From Acidobacteriota bacterium (GTDB lineage Bacteria > Acidobacteriota > Terriglobia > Terriglobales > SCQP01), in assembly GCA_021818645.1 (NCBI GenBank), contig JAKATS010000379.1, positions 1 through 6,185 of the forward strand: a DNA stretch of 6,185 nucleotides, read 5' to 3'. The notes under the pieces were generated by a model that worked only from the letters and a program-made list of their open reading frames with translations, made no database searches and was not told where the DNA came from. This document shows positions 1 to 6,185 of the stretch, in pieces. How positions within the stretch are numbered: the first letter of the stretch is position 1; each line of letters begins with the position of its first letter. The position numbers and the translations under genes are program-made.

Positions 1-825
1 GTTCTTACTCCCGCCGCCTGTGAAGGCACCACCACTTTATTCGAAGTCGGCTATTTCGACGACAAGGCCTATCTCACCCAGTCGGGCCAGCTCTACGCCG
101 AAGCTGCGGCCATGGCTCTCGGCAAAACCTATTGCTTCGGCCCTACGTTTCGCGCTGAAAAAAGCAAAACCCGCCGGCATTTGACTGAGTTCTGGATGGT
201 TGAGCCGGAAATGGCCTTTGCCGAACTCGACGATGTCATGGCGCTGGCCGAGCAGTTGGTCGCCCTCGTGGTGGCACGGGTACTGCGCGTCTGCCGGCGC
301 GAGCTGGCCGCGCTCGAGCGCAATCTTGCTCCGCTCGAAGCCGTGCGGCTGCCGTTTCCCCGCATCAGTTACGATGAGGCCATCGAGCGGCTGCGCGCCG
401 CCGGCAGTCCCATTGCATGGGGCGGCGATCTCGGCGGCACGGACGAAACCTTGTTGGCCCAGCAGTTTGACCGTCCAGTGATGGTGCACCGCTACCCCGC
501 CCAGGTCAAAGCTTTTTACATGCAGCCCGATCCGGATCGGCCGGAAGTGGCCATGTGCGTGGACATGCTGGCGCCCGAAGGCTACGGCGAAATCATCGGC
601 GGCAGCCAGCGTATTCACGATCTCGATCTTCTCCGCCGCCGCATCTCCGATCACCATCTGCCGGAAGCGGCGTTCGCCTGGTATCTGGACCTGCGCCGTT
701 TCGGCTCGGTGCCGCATGGAGGCTTCGGCATGGGTATCGAGCGCGTCGTCGCCTGGGTGTGCGGCCTCGAGCACATTCGCGAAACCATCCCTTTCCCCCG
801 CACCATCTACCGGATTTTTCCCTGA
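1..825 (+). CDS. asnS: Asparaginyl-tRNA synthetase, C-terminal part (5' end outside window)
   Basis: Class II aminoacyl-tRNA synthetase that charges tRNA(Asn) with asparagine in the cytoplasm. The reading frame is open from base 1 and ends at TGA 823-825, giving 274 visible residues; the family is usually about 430-470 residues, so the anticodon-binding domain and the start of the catalytic domain are missing. Motif 2 is seen as [25 protein letters not shown] sequence (bases 148-210), with the ATP-binding Arg of FRAE. The [10 protein letters not shown] segment lies near 589-618, and motif 3 is [11 protein letters not shown] (718-750) with the conserved Arg of GIER. The C-terminus [12 protein letters not shown] is typical of AsnRS. 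The [16 protein letters not shown] form of motif 2 favours AsnRS over the related AspRS, which normally reads differently after FRAE. All catalytic motifs in view look intact. The arginase gene follows after 14 bases, so asnS is probably the upstream member of an operon. Confidence 0.95.
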   Translation, partial: VLTPAACEGTTTLFEVGYFDDKAYLTQSGQLYAEAAAMALGKTYCFGPTFRAEKSKTRRHLTEFWMVEPEMAFAELDDVMALAEQLVALVVARVLRVCRRELAALERNLAPLEAVRLPFPRISYDEAIERLRAAGSPIAWGGDLGGTDETLLAQQFDRPVMVHRYPAQVKAFYMQPDPDRPEVAMCVDMLAPEGYGEIIGGSQRIHDLDLLRRRISDHHLPEAAFAWYLDLRRFGSVPHGGFGMGIERVVAWVCGLEHIRETIPFPRTIYRIFP

Positions 826-839
826 AGTTAGGCTTGAAG

Positions 840-1745
840 ATGCGGATCCGGCTCATCGGCGTGCCCCTCGATCTCGGCCAGGACCGCCGCGGCGTGGACA
901 TGGGCCCCTCGGCGGTGCGCGTCGCCAATTTGGCCAGCCGCATCGAAACCCTTGGCCATCAGGTCGAGGATGCTGGCAATGTGCAGGTGGCGCTGGCGGA
1001 ACAGAAAACTCCCGGCGACCCCAAAGCCAAATATCTGCGTCCCATCGCTTCCAGTTGCCGCAAACAGGCGGATTGGATCTTGGCCACGCTCGACTCCGGC
1101 GCCTGGCCGCTGGTTCTCGGCGGCGATCATTCCATCGCTATCGGCACTGTCAGCGGAGCGAGTGAATTTTATCGCCGGCATGGGCAAAGCCTGGGCCTCA
1201 TCTGGCTCGATGCCCATGGCGACTGCAACACCCCGGAATCCAGCCCCAGCGGCAATATCCATGGCATGGCCCTGGCCTGCCTGCTGGGCGCGGGCCCGCG
1301 CGAGTTGACTCAGATTCTTTCGCCTCAGCCCAAAGTCGCGCCCGAAAACACCGTGCTCGTGGGCGTGCACGATCTCGATCCCGGAGAAAAAGAATTCCTC
1401 CGCCGCACCGGTGTCAAAGCTTTCACCATGCGCGATCTCGACGAACGCGGCATGCGCGCGGTGCTGGAAGAAGCCCTTGCCATCGCCGGCCGCGGCACCG
1501 CCGGCATTTGCGCCTCCCTCGATATGGATTTCATTGATGCCGCCTGGGCGCCCGGCGTCGGCACCCCGGTGCGTGGCGGCGTCACCTATCGCGAAGCTCA
1601 CCTGGCCATGGAAATTCTGGCCGACAGCCGCGCCCTGCGCGCTCTGGAAGTGGTCGAGATCAATCCCATCCTCGACGAACATAACCGCACCGCCGAATTG
1701 GCCGTCGAGTTGGTGCTGAGTGCCCTGGGCAAAAAAATTCTTTAA
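840..1745 (+). CDS. rocF: Arginase (ureohydrolase family)
   Basis: Mn-dependent hydrolase that converts L-arginine to ornithine and urea in the cytoplasm. The protein is 301 residues, normal for bacterial arginases. Metal ligands are visible: His97 in GGDHS, Asp124/His126/Asp128 in DAHGD, and Asp228/Asp230 in SLDMD. Substrate-site residues also fit arginase: Asn130, Ser137 and His141 in the NTPESSPSGNIHGM segment, Asp178/Asp180/Glu183 in HDLDPGE, and Glu273 in VVEINPILDEHN. The SPSGNIHGM signature separates arginase from agmatinase and formiminoglutamase. The ATG at 840 is the first ATG in frame after the asnS stop and gives the usual MRIRLIGVPLDLGQ start; a TTG two codons upstream (834) is possible. 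No strong Shine-Dalgarno is seen (only GAAG), so coupling to asnS translation is plausible. Small departures from the family consensus are Ala instead of Pro after FID (residue 234) and His177 where Arg is usual before DLDPGE. I expect an active enzyme. Confidence 0.93.
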   Translation: MRIRLIGVPLDLGQDRRGVDMGPSAVRVANLASRIETLGHQVEDAGNVQVALAEQKTPGDPKAKYLRPIASSCRKQADWILATLDSGAWPLVLGGDHSIAIGTVSGASEFYRRHGQSLGLIWLDAHGDCNTPESSPSGNIHGMALACLLGAGPRELTQILSPQPKVAPENTVLVGVHDLDPGEKEFLRRTGVKAFTMRDLDERGMRAVLEEALAIAGRGTAGICASLDMDFIDAAWAPGVGTPVRGGVTYREAHLAMEILADSRALRALEVVEINPILDEHNRTAELAVELVLSALGKKIL

Positions 1746-2498
1746 ATGCCACCTCTGAACCAGAAATCAAGTGTTGAGCAGATCCGGGCTCGCTTCGATC
1801 AGGATGTCGAGCGCTTCAGCCATCTGGAAACCGGCCAGGTGGCTATGCCCGATTCGCTGCTGTTCATGGAGTTGATCGCCCGCGCCGCCGCTGCAATCAC
1901 TCCGCAGGCCCGCGCGGTCTTGGATCTGGGCTGCGGCGCGGGCAACTACACTCTCAAGCTTTTACAGGTCTTGCCCGATCTCGATTGTACGCTGGTGGAT
2001 CTCAGCCAGCCCATGCTGGCGCGCGCCCGCGAAAGGGTCGCTCCCGCCACCCGGGGCCGGGTGGATACTCGTCAGTGCGATATTCGTGACCTGCAATTTC
2101 CCGCTGCCGGCTGCGATTTGATCCTGGCCGCGGCGGTGCTGCATCATCTGCGCGGCGAAGGGGAATGGAATGCGGTTCTGGCCTCCATGGCCTCCTGGCT
2201 GCGCCCGGGCGGGAGCTTGTGGGTGGTGGACATGTTCGAGGCCTCCAGCCCGGCCGTGCAGGCCTTGCTCTGGCGTCGCTATGGTGAATATCTGGAGCAG
2301 GTTCGCGGCGGCGGCGTGGCCGGCGCAGCCTATCGCGACCATGTTTTTGCCTATATAGATGCGGAAGATTCACCCCGCCCGCTGCTTTGGTTTCTTGATC
2401 GCCTGTCCCGGACGGGCTTTACTAATCTGGAAATTCTCCACAAAAACGGCTCCTTCACCGCTTTGGGGGGAGTAAAATGTGCGGATCAGTCTGGGTGA
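1746..2498 (+). CDS. Class I SAM-dependent methyltransferase, substrate unknown
   Basis: Predicted soluble methyltransferase of 250 residues using S-adenosylmethionine. Motif I is VLDLGCGAGNYT (58-69), the SAM-binding glycine loop. The acidic residue ending strand 2 is in TLVDLSQPM (82-90), followed by the CDIRDLQF segment (111-118) that usually contacts the adenine, the DLILAAAVLHHL motif (124-135), and the post-motif WLRPGGSLWVVD (151-162). These mark the methyltransferase 11/12/25 fold. The N-terminus has RARFDQDVERFSHLETGQ (14-31), a conserved-looking lead segment slightly reminiscent of CmoA-type tRNA-wobble-uridine enzymes, but I cannot assign a substrate. The ATG directly follows the arginase TAA with no spacer and no Shine-Dalgarno, so translation is probably coupled to arginase termination. 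The C-terminal third (about 165-235) probably forms the substrate lid. It could act on a small molecule, a lipid or an RNA base. Confidence 0.88.
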   Translation: MPPLNQKSSVEQIRARFDQDVERFSHLETGQVAMPDSLLFMELIARAAAAITPQARAVLDLGCGAGNYTLKLLQVLPDLDCTLVDLSQPMLARARERVAPATRGRVDTRQCDIRDLQFPAAGCDLILAAAVLHHLRGEGEWNAVLASMASWLRPGGSLWVVDMFEASSPAVQALLWRRYGEYLEQVRGGGVAGAAYRDHVFAYIDAEDSPRPLLWFLDRLSRTGFTNLEILHKNGSFTALGGVKCADQSG

Positions 2499-2502
2499 GG
2501 CC

Positions 2503-2530
2503 GCCCCGTCGGGGCTGTCAGTAACAGCCC
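2503..2530 (+). promoter_or_regulatory. Two overlapping, mutually exclusive hairpins after the methyltransferase stop
   Basis: Four bases after the TGA, GCCCC (2503-2507) can pair with GGGGC (2511-2515) around a GTC loop. The 3' arm of that stem is shared with a second stem, GGGCTGT (2512-2518) pairing with ACAGCCC (2524-2530) around a CAGTA loop. Only one can form at a time. No T run follows, so neither is a classical intrinsic terminator. They may protect the 3' end of the transcript, assist termination, or be chance in GC-rich DNA. Confidence 0.3.
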
Positions 2531-2618
2531 ATGGCTATTAGTTCCGGCAGATGCGGTATGTTGCTGGTTTCCGGGCTGGGAACGGTTCGGGAAGTGAAAA
2601 AATCGTAGCCGAGACCGC

Positions 2619-2635
2619 AGTCCTCTGGACTTTTT
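2619..2635 (+). terminator. Possible weak intrinsic terminator of the asnS-arginase-methyltransferase run
   Basis: AGTCC (2619-2623) pairs with GGACT (2627-2631) around a TCT loop and is followed at once by a T run (the last stem base plus 2632-2635). The layout is that of a rho-independent terminator on the plus strand, and its place between convergent genes fits. The 5-bp stem is short, so strength is doubtful and a rho-dependent end is equally possible. Confidence 0.3.
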
Positions 2636-2679
2636 AGTTTGCTAAATGAATTCGGTCCAATGAATTCTTCAGCAAATTA
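2635..2679. repeat. Imperfect inverted repeat with twin GAATTC cores
   Basis: TTTGCT (2638-2643) and AGCAAA (2671-2676) form the outer arms. GAATTC at 2648-2653 and 2662-2667 form the inner arms, which pair with each other around the 8-base loop GGTCCAAT. The outer stem may extend with a wobble pair and two A-T pairs to 2635/2679. A small internal loop separates the two stems. The 9-base unit AATGAATTC is also directly repeated (2645-2653, 2659-2667). The repeat lies just beyond the stop of the minus-strand ATPase, so it may form the 3' hairpin of that transcript. On that strand it is followed by A residues rather than T, so it is not a standard intrinsic terminator. Confidence 0.45.
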
Positions 2680-2686
2680 TCCATCG

Positions 2687-5125
2687 CTATAAGGTGATTC
2701 GGCGCAGCCGTAACGCATTCGTAATCACCGAAACGGAGCTGAAGGTCATCGCCGCACTGGCCAGAATGGGGCTGAGCAGCAGTCCGAACCAGGGGTACAG
2801 TATGCCCGCGGCTACGGGAATGCCCAGCGAATTGTAGAGAAAGGCGAACCAGAGATTCTGCCGGATATTGCGCATCGTGGCCCGGCTTAACTGCCGCGCC
2901 CTCCACAGCCCGCGCAAATCGCTTTTCACCAGCGTCAGTCCGGCGCTCGCGATCGCCACATCGGCGCCGGCGCCCATGGCGATGCCCACCGCGGCCCGGG
3001 CCAGGGCGGGCGCATCGTTGACACCATCGCCAGCCATGGCCACGCGCCGGCCCTGCTGCTGCAACTGCCCAACCACTTCGGCCTTATCTCCCGGCGATAG
3101 CCCGGCATGGACTTCGGTCACCGGCAAACCTTTCGCCACCGCTTGCGCCGTCACTGTATTGTCCCCGGTCAACAGAATCAGGCGCAGCCCGTCCGCCGCC
3201 AGTAGGCGCAGAATTTCCGCCGCCTGGGGCTTCAGCGGATCGGCCGCCGCCAGCCGTCCCAGAATTTTCCCCTCCGCCCCCAGATACAGAATGGTTTGTG
3301 CCTGGGCGCGCAGGGCTTCGCTGCTTTTTTCCCAGACCTCGATTTCGGCTGCTGGTACTTTGTGCTCGCGCAGCAGGTTTGCATTGCCCAGCACATACTT
3401 GCGGCCCTCGATGGTTCCCTGTACCCCCGCGCCGGCATGGGCGTGAAAATCCTGTACGGCGGGCAAGCTCAGCCCGCGCTCCTGCGCCGCCGTCAGCACC
3501 GCCCGGGCCAGAGGGTGTTCGCTTGGGTGTTCCAGCGCGGCCGCCAGGCATAGAACTTCTGTATCATTCCCTCCTGGAGCGGCTTCAATCCCGGCCAGCG
3601 TGGGCTTGCCTTCGGTGATAGTTCCGGTCTTATCCAGCGCCAGCGTATCCACCGAAGCCATTCGTTCGAGCGCCTCGGCATTTTTGATCAGCACCCCGGC
3701 CTGGGCGCCTCGGCCGGTGGCGACCATGATGGACATCGGCGTGGCCAGGCCCAATGCGCAGGGGCAGGCAATGATCAGTACCGCGATCGCATTCACCACG
3801 CCATGCGCCAGCCGCGGCTGCGGTCCCAGCGTGAACCAGAATAAAAATGTGACCGCCGCGCACAGCAGCACCGCGGGCACAAACCACCCCGCTACCCGGT
3901 CGGCCAGCCGCTGCACGGGCGCGCGGCTCCGCTGCGCCTGCGCCACCATCCGCACAATCTGCGCCAGCAAAGTCTGGCTGCCCACCCGTTCGGCGCGCAT
4001 CAGAAACGTGCCCGAGCCATTCAGCGTGCCCGCCGTCACCCCCGCGCCCGCCGCTTTTTCCACCGGCATGGCTTCGCCGGTCAGCATGGATTCATCCACG
4101 CTGCTCAGGCCTTCGATTAATTGCCCGTCCACCGGAATTTTTTCTCCCGGCCGCACGCGCAATACATCGCCGGGCTGCACCTGCGCCAGCGGCGCTTCCT
4201 GCTCGCCTGCGGCGGTGACCCTCCGTGCCATGGCCGGCGTCAGATGGAGCAGTGCCCGGATCGCGCTGCTGGTCTGGCCTCGCGCCCGCAGTTCCAGCAC
4301 CTGGCCAAGCAGCACCAGCGTGGTAATCGCCGCCGCCGCTTCGAAATACACCGGCAGCAGGCCATGCCTCTCGCGCATGGCCGCCGGAAACCACTCCGGC
4401 CGCAGTACCGCGATCAAGCTGTATAAAAATGCCACTCCTACGCCCATGGCAATGAGCGTAAACATATTGAGACTGCGATTTTTGATTGAAGCCCAGCCCC
4501 GGACGAAAAACGGTTCCCCGCCCCACAGCGCCACCGGCGCGGCCAAAATCAACTGCGCCCACTCCCGGCCCTGAGCGCTCAAACGAACCACTCCCGGCGC
4601 CATGCCCAGCACCAGTACCGGAATCGTCAGCCCCAGACTGATCCAGAATCGGCGCGACATCGCGGCCAGCTCGGCATTTTCCGGCTCCGGCGCGATCGTG
4701 TGCGCTTCCAGCGCCATGCCGCAGATCGGACAGGCGCCCGGTTGCGATTGCACCACCTCCGGGTGCATGGGGCAGATGTAATTCTCCGCCGGCGACATGG
4801 GAGTCTCCGGCTCCAGCGCCATGCCACATTTGGGACACGCTCCCGGCCGGTCACTTTCCACCTCTGGATCCATGGGGCAGATATAGCGCGTTCCCGTGGC
4901 AACTGCCGGCTGTACGGTCATGATGGCCGGCGTGGCTGGTGGCTGGGGTCTCAGGTAGCGCTCGGGATCCAGCAGGAATTTTTCCCGGCATTTGGGGTTG
5001 CAGAATTGATAGCTCCGACCCTGGTATTCTGCGCTCGGCGCATCGGCGCGGGTTACTGTCATCCCGCAGACTGGATCGCGTTCGGCCCGGGAAGGGGTAT
5101 TTTCTATAATCGGCAGTATTTCCAT
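2687..5125 (-). CDS. copA: Cu(+)-exporting P1B-type ATPase with YHS and two heavy-metal-binding modules
   Basis: Inner-membrane pump that uses ATP to export Cu(+), possibly also Ag(+). The protein is complete at 812 residues. In order: a YHS domain (about 16-58; DPVCGM with Cys20, then Cys42 and Cys46), heavy-metal-binding module 1 (81-105; CPM ... CPKCGM), module 2 (116-140; CPMHPEV ... CPICGM), then the ATPase core. The core has eight likely membrane helices (about 160-180, 188-205, 222-242, 259-277, 413-433, 440-462, 757-777, 780-800). Catalytic motifs are present: TGE (349-351), CPC (454-456) in helix 6, the phosphorylated Asp498 in DKTGT, SEHPLA with His537/Pro538, TGDN (653-656) and GDGVND (699-704). 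Asn757, Tyr764-Asn765 with Pro770 (YN-x4-P), and MTFSS (793-797) match the Cu(+) P1B-1 signature. The usual N-terminal HMA (CxxC) domains are absent. ATG 5125 is the only ATG that keeps the YHS domain; an in-frame TAA lies just upstream (5138-5140). No chaperone or regulator adjoins it. Confidence 0.95.
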   Translation of the reverse strand: MEILPIIENTPSRAERDPVCGMTVTRADAPSAEYQGRSYQFCNPKCREKFLLDPERYLRPQPPATPAIMTVQPAVATGTRYICPMDPEVESDRPGACPKCGMALEPETPMSPAENYICPMHPEVVQSQPGACPICGMALEAHTIAPEPENAELAAMSRRFWISLGLTIPVLVLGMAPGVVRLSAQGREWAQLILAAPVALWGGEPFFVRGWASIKNRSLNMFTLIAMGVGVAFLYSLIAVLRPEWFPAAMRERHGLLPVYFEAAAAITTLVLLGQVLELRARGQTSSAIRALLHLTPAMARRVTAAGEQEAPLAQVQPGDVLRVRPGEKIPVDGQLIEGLSSVDESMLTGEAMPVEKAAGAGVTAGTLNGSGTFLMRAERVGSQTLLAQIVRMVAQAQRSRAPVQRLADRVAGWFVPAVLLCAAVTFLFWFTLGPQPRLAHGVVNAIAVLIIACPCALGLATPMSIMVATGRGAQAGVLIKNAEALERMASVDTLALDKTGTITEGKPTLAGIEAAPGGNDTEVLCLAAALEHPSEHPLARAVLTAAQERGLSLPAVQDFHAHAGAGVQGTIEGRKYVLGNANLLREHKVPAAEIEVWEKSSEALRAQAQTILYLGAEGKILGRLAAADPLKPQAAEILRLLAADGLRLILLTGDNTVTAQAVAKGLPVTEVHAGLSPGDKAEVVGQLQQQGRRVAMAGDGVNDAPALARAAVGIAMGAGADVAIASAGLTLVKSDLRGLWRARQLSRATMRNIRQNLWFAFLYNSLGIPVAAGILYPWFGLLLSPILASAAMTFSSVSVITNALRLRRITL

Positions 5126-5126
5126 G

Positions 5127-5131
5127 CTCCT
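5127..5131 (-). promoter_or_regulatory. AGGAG ribosome-binding site, unusually close to the copA ATG
   Basis: On the minus strand the sequence reads AAAAGGAGC and then ATG, so the AGGAG ends one base before the start codon; 5-9 bases is normal. An upstream start is excluded by the in-frame TAA at 5138-5140. Either the ATG is used despite the poor spacing, or initiation occurs a few codons later at a non-ATG codon (codon 3 is ATA, codon 4 is CTG), which would still leave the YHS domain whole. Confidence 0.5.
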
Positions 5132-5175
5132 TTTAGTTTAACGCCGCCCCAACCGCCCAATTGATGACCTCTACT

Positions 5176-5204
5176 GTGCATTCCCGTGCATTCTCGGTGT
5201 GTTC
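5176..5204. repeat. Phased GTGCATTC repeat upstream of copA, possible operator
   Basis: GTGCATTC occurs at 5176-5183 and again at 5186-5193, exactly 10 bases apart. A degenerate third copy, GTGTGTTC (6 of 8 matches), lies at 5197-5204, 11 bases further. Copies one helical turn apart on the same DNA face are what a cooperatively binding regulator would need. The array is 50-80 bases upstream of the copA start. It does not resemble the CopY box or the CueR dyad, so the protein that would bind it is unknown. Confidence 0.35.
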
Positions 5205-5238
5205 ACTCATAGTTGCGGATATGGCTGGGCTGTAACCT

Positions 5239-5244
5239 GTTATA
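5239..5244 (-). promoter_or_regulatory. Candidate -10 element (TATAAC) for copA
   Basis: On the minus strand this reads TATAAC within an otherwise GC-rich region, matching the -10 consensus at four or five positions. It lies about 115 bases upstream of the copA ATG, which would leave a long leader containing the GTGCATTC repeats. The -35 region at proper spacing is poor. The core TTATAA is a palindrome, so it could serve the divergent gene instead. Confidence 0.2.
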
Positions 5245-5300
5245 AGTGATCCGTTCTTCGCATCAGTTTCTATATCCCATATGGCGCTTGATTTTTTTGA

Positions 5301-5331
5301 TCACGCTCATCACACTGTGAGTTCATAGTGA
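5301..5331. promoter_or_regulatory. Nested TCAC/GTGA half-sites upstream of the M15-like gene
   Basis: TCACACTGTGA (5310-5320) is a perfect inverted repeat with one central base. Outside it lie TCAC (5301-5304) and GTGA (5328-5331), forming a second, wider dyad with almost the same centre (5315 and 5316). The cluster ends five bases before the ATG at 5336, where a repressor would block transcription or initiation. The TGTGA/TCACA halves recall CRP/FNR-type sites but occur in the reverse order and spacing, so no known regulator is claimed. Confidence 0.3.
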
Positions 5332-5335
5332 CTCC

Positions 5336-6185
5336 ATGCGTAAATCACTGATCGGGATCATCGTTCTGACCTTGGGCATATTTCTCGGCTGGCATTTTTT
5401 TCTTAGCCGGAACCGGACGGTCAGGGCCGGCGATGCCGTGGTTCATGCTTCGGAATTGCCCTCTGCGCGCCCGGTCCGCTCCGGTTTTTATGGCCATATT
5501 CCCGCCTCCATCCGGCAGCAGGCAAATCAAAGCTGGGTGGCGCGGGAACTGCTCAATGATTACGGCGCCATGTATGTCGCCCGCGGCGTGCGGCTGCCGC
5601 CGGTTCTGATCTTTTCCGGCCCTCGCGCGACGGAGCAATGGCAGCATGCCGCTCCCCATGCGGCGGCCCGCATGGGCGGTATTCGCGTGGTGTTACAAAC
5701 CCCGGCCCTGCGCGCCTTGCTCGCGGCGCGGGCGCAGGCCCGGCAGGAGGGCCTGCGCATCGAACCGCGCGGTCCTGACGCCGCCCGCCGCAGCTTCGCT
5801 CAGACGGCGCGGCTGTGGGAAAGCCGGGTGCGCCCGGCGCTGCTGTACTGGCGCCGCCGCGGCCGCCTGGCGCCCGCGCGCGCCGCATATATCGCGCGCC
5901 TCAGCCCCGTCCGCCAAGTGCCGGTGGTCTTGCGCCTCGAACGTCAGGGCATTTGGTTCAGCACCGGTTTCAACAAAACCATTCTTGATTCTGTCGCCGC
6001 GCCTGGCACTTCGCAGCATATTGCCATGCTCGCCTTTGATCTGCGCGAATATGGTCAGCCGCGGGTATGGAAAATATTGAACCGCTGCGGTTGGTACCAG
6101 ACCATTACCACGGATCTGCCGCATTTTACCTACCTGGGCTGGCCGCAATCCCGCCTGCCCGGCCTGGGATTGCGCCGCGTGCGCG
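5336..6185 (+). CDS. Membrane-anchored M15/VanY-like putative zinc peptidase (3' end outside window)
   Basis: Open frame of 283 residues with no stop before the right edge. Residues 5-23 form one hydrophobic helix after a basic start (MRKSL), suggesting an N-terminal anchor or uncleaved signal with the rest outside the membrane. Residues 50-205 are Ala/Arg-rich and I recognise no domain there. The C-terminal part has FSTGFNKTILDS (208-219), then PGTSQHIAMLAFD (223-235) and TTDLPHFTYLG (258-268). Ser226-x-His228 ... Ala233-x-Asp235 matches the SxHxxGxAxD zinc motif of M15 DD-carboxypeptidases (VanY type), including the His-x6-Asp spacing, and His263 fits the third zinc ligand of the ExWH motif. 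Family Gly is Met231 here and the catalytic Glu is replaced by Asp260. It could be a cell-wall carboxypeptidase, an altered enzyme, or a non-catalytic binder. ATG 5336 is chosen because it places the basic n-region and helix correctly; no good Shine-Dalgarno is seen. It diverges from copA, with no evident functional link. Confidence 0.7.
   Translation, partial: MRKSLIGIIVLTLGIFLGWHFFLSRNRTVRAGDAVVHASELPSARPVRSGFYGHIPASIRQQANQSWVARELLNDYGAMYVARGVRLPPVLIFSGPRATEQWQHAAPHAAARMGGIRVVLQTPALRALLAARAQARQEGLRIEPRGPDAARRSFAQTARLWESRVRPALLYWRRRGRLAPARAAYIARLSPVRQVPVVLRLERQGIWFSTGFNKTILDSVAAPGTSQHIAMLAFDLREYGQPRVWKILNRCGWYQTITTDLPHFTYLGWPQSRLPGLGLRRVR

Noticed and set aside
37..774. Minus-strand open frame opposite asnS
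   Set aside because: Class II synthetase motifs 2 and 3 are on the plus strand; the antisense frame is a shadow.
828..1682. Long minus-strand open frame opposite the arginase gene
   Set aside because: It mirrors a well-supported arginase with all metal ligands, and its own translation shows no recognisable domain. Long antisense frames are expected in GC-rich genes.
840..1745. Agmatinase or formiminoglutamase instead of arginase
   Set aside because: The SPSGNIHGM segment and EINPILDEHNRTAELA ending are arginase features.
2499..2686. Small gene or tRNA between the methyltransferase and copA
   Set aside because: No cloverleaf, no Shine-Dalgarno with a convincing start, and no coding-like frame could be found.
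3600..4574. Long plus-strand open frame opposite copA
   Set aside because: The opposite strand encodes the CPC, DKTGT and TGE motifs of the ATPase; this frame is Ser/Ala/Arg-rich with no domain.
5310..5320. TCACACTGTGA as a CRP/FNR site
   Set aside because: CRP sites have TGTGA then TCACA with a 6-base spacer; here the halves are reversed with one central base.
5126..5335. Copper riboswitch-like leader or CueR/CopY operator
   Set aside because: No known operator consensus is present; only the GTGCATTC repeats and TCAC/GTGA dyads stand out, and they are reported separately.
5693..6148. Minus-strand and alternative-frame open frames over the right-hand gene
   Set aside because: The plus frame from 5336 stays open for 283 codons, begins with a membrane anchor and carries the SxH...AxD and DLPHF motifs; the others show nothing.

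Overview
The window is GC-rich bacterial DNA with densely packed genes and no RNA genes, insertion sequences or CRISPR arrays that I can see. The organism cannot be fixed from the sequence. A GC-rich soil or environmental bacterium is likely, and Acidobacteriota or a similar phylum is my guess from gene style; this is impression, not proof.

Region 1 (1-2498, plus strand) is a compact gene run. It holds the C-terminal part of asparaginyl-tRNA synthetase (asnS, cut by the left edge), an arginase (rocF type) 14 bases later, and a class I SAM-dependent methyltransferase whose ATG directly abuts the arginase stop codon. The spacing implies one transcript. Nothing in the sequence explains why tRNA charging, arginine hydrolysis and a methyltransferase sit together.

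Region 2 (2499-2686) is a convergent intergenic gap. It holds two overlapping, mutually exclusive hairpins just after the methyltransferase, a short hairpin with a T run, and a long imperfect inverted repeat built on two GAATTC copies. The gap probably separates the plus-strand operon from the minus-strand metal pump.

Region 3 (2687-5125, minus strand) is a complete Cu(+)-exporting P1B-type ATPase. Instead of the usual N-terminal HMA domains it carries a YHS domain and two tandem CPM/CPxCGM heavy-metal-binding modules. No copper chaperone or copper regulator is present in the window.

Region 4 (5126-5335) is a divergent intergenic region of 210 bases. It contains a helically phased repeat (GTGCATTC) and a cluster of TCAC/GTGA half-sites, both candidate operators.

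Region 5 (5336-6185, plus strand) is a membrane-anchored protein that runs off the right edge. Its C-terminal half keeps a recognisable outline of the zinc DD-peptidase (M15/VanY-like) metal site, but with substitutions at two signature positions. It is the least ordinary gene here.
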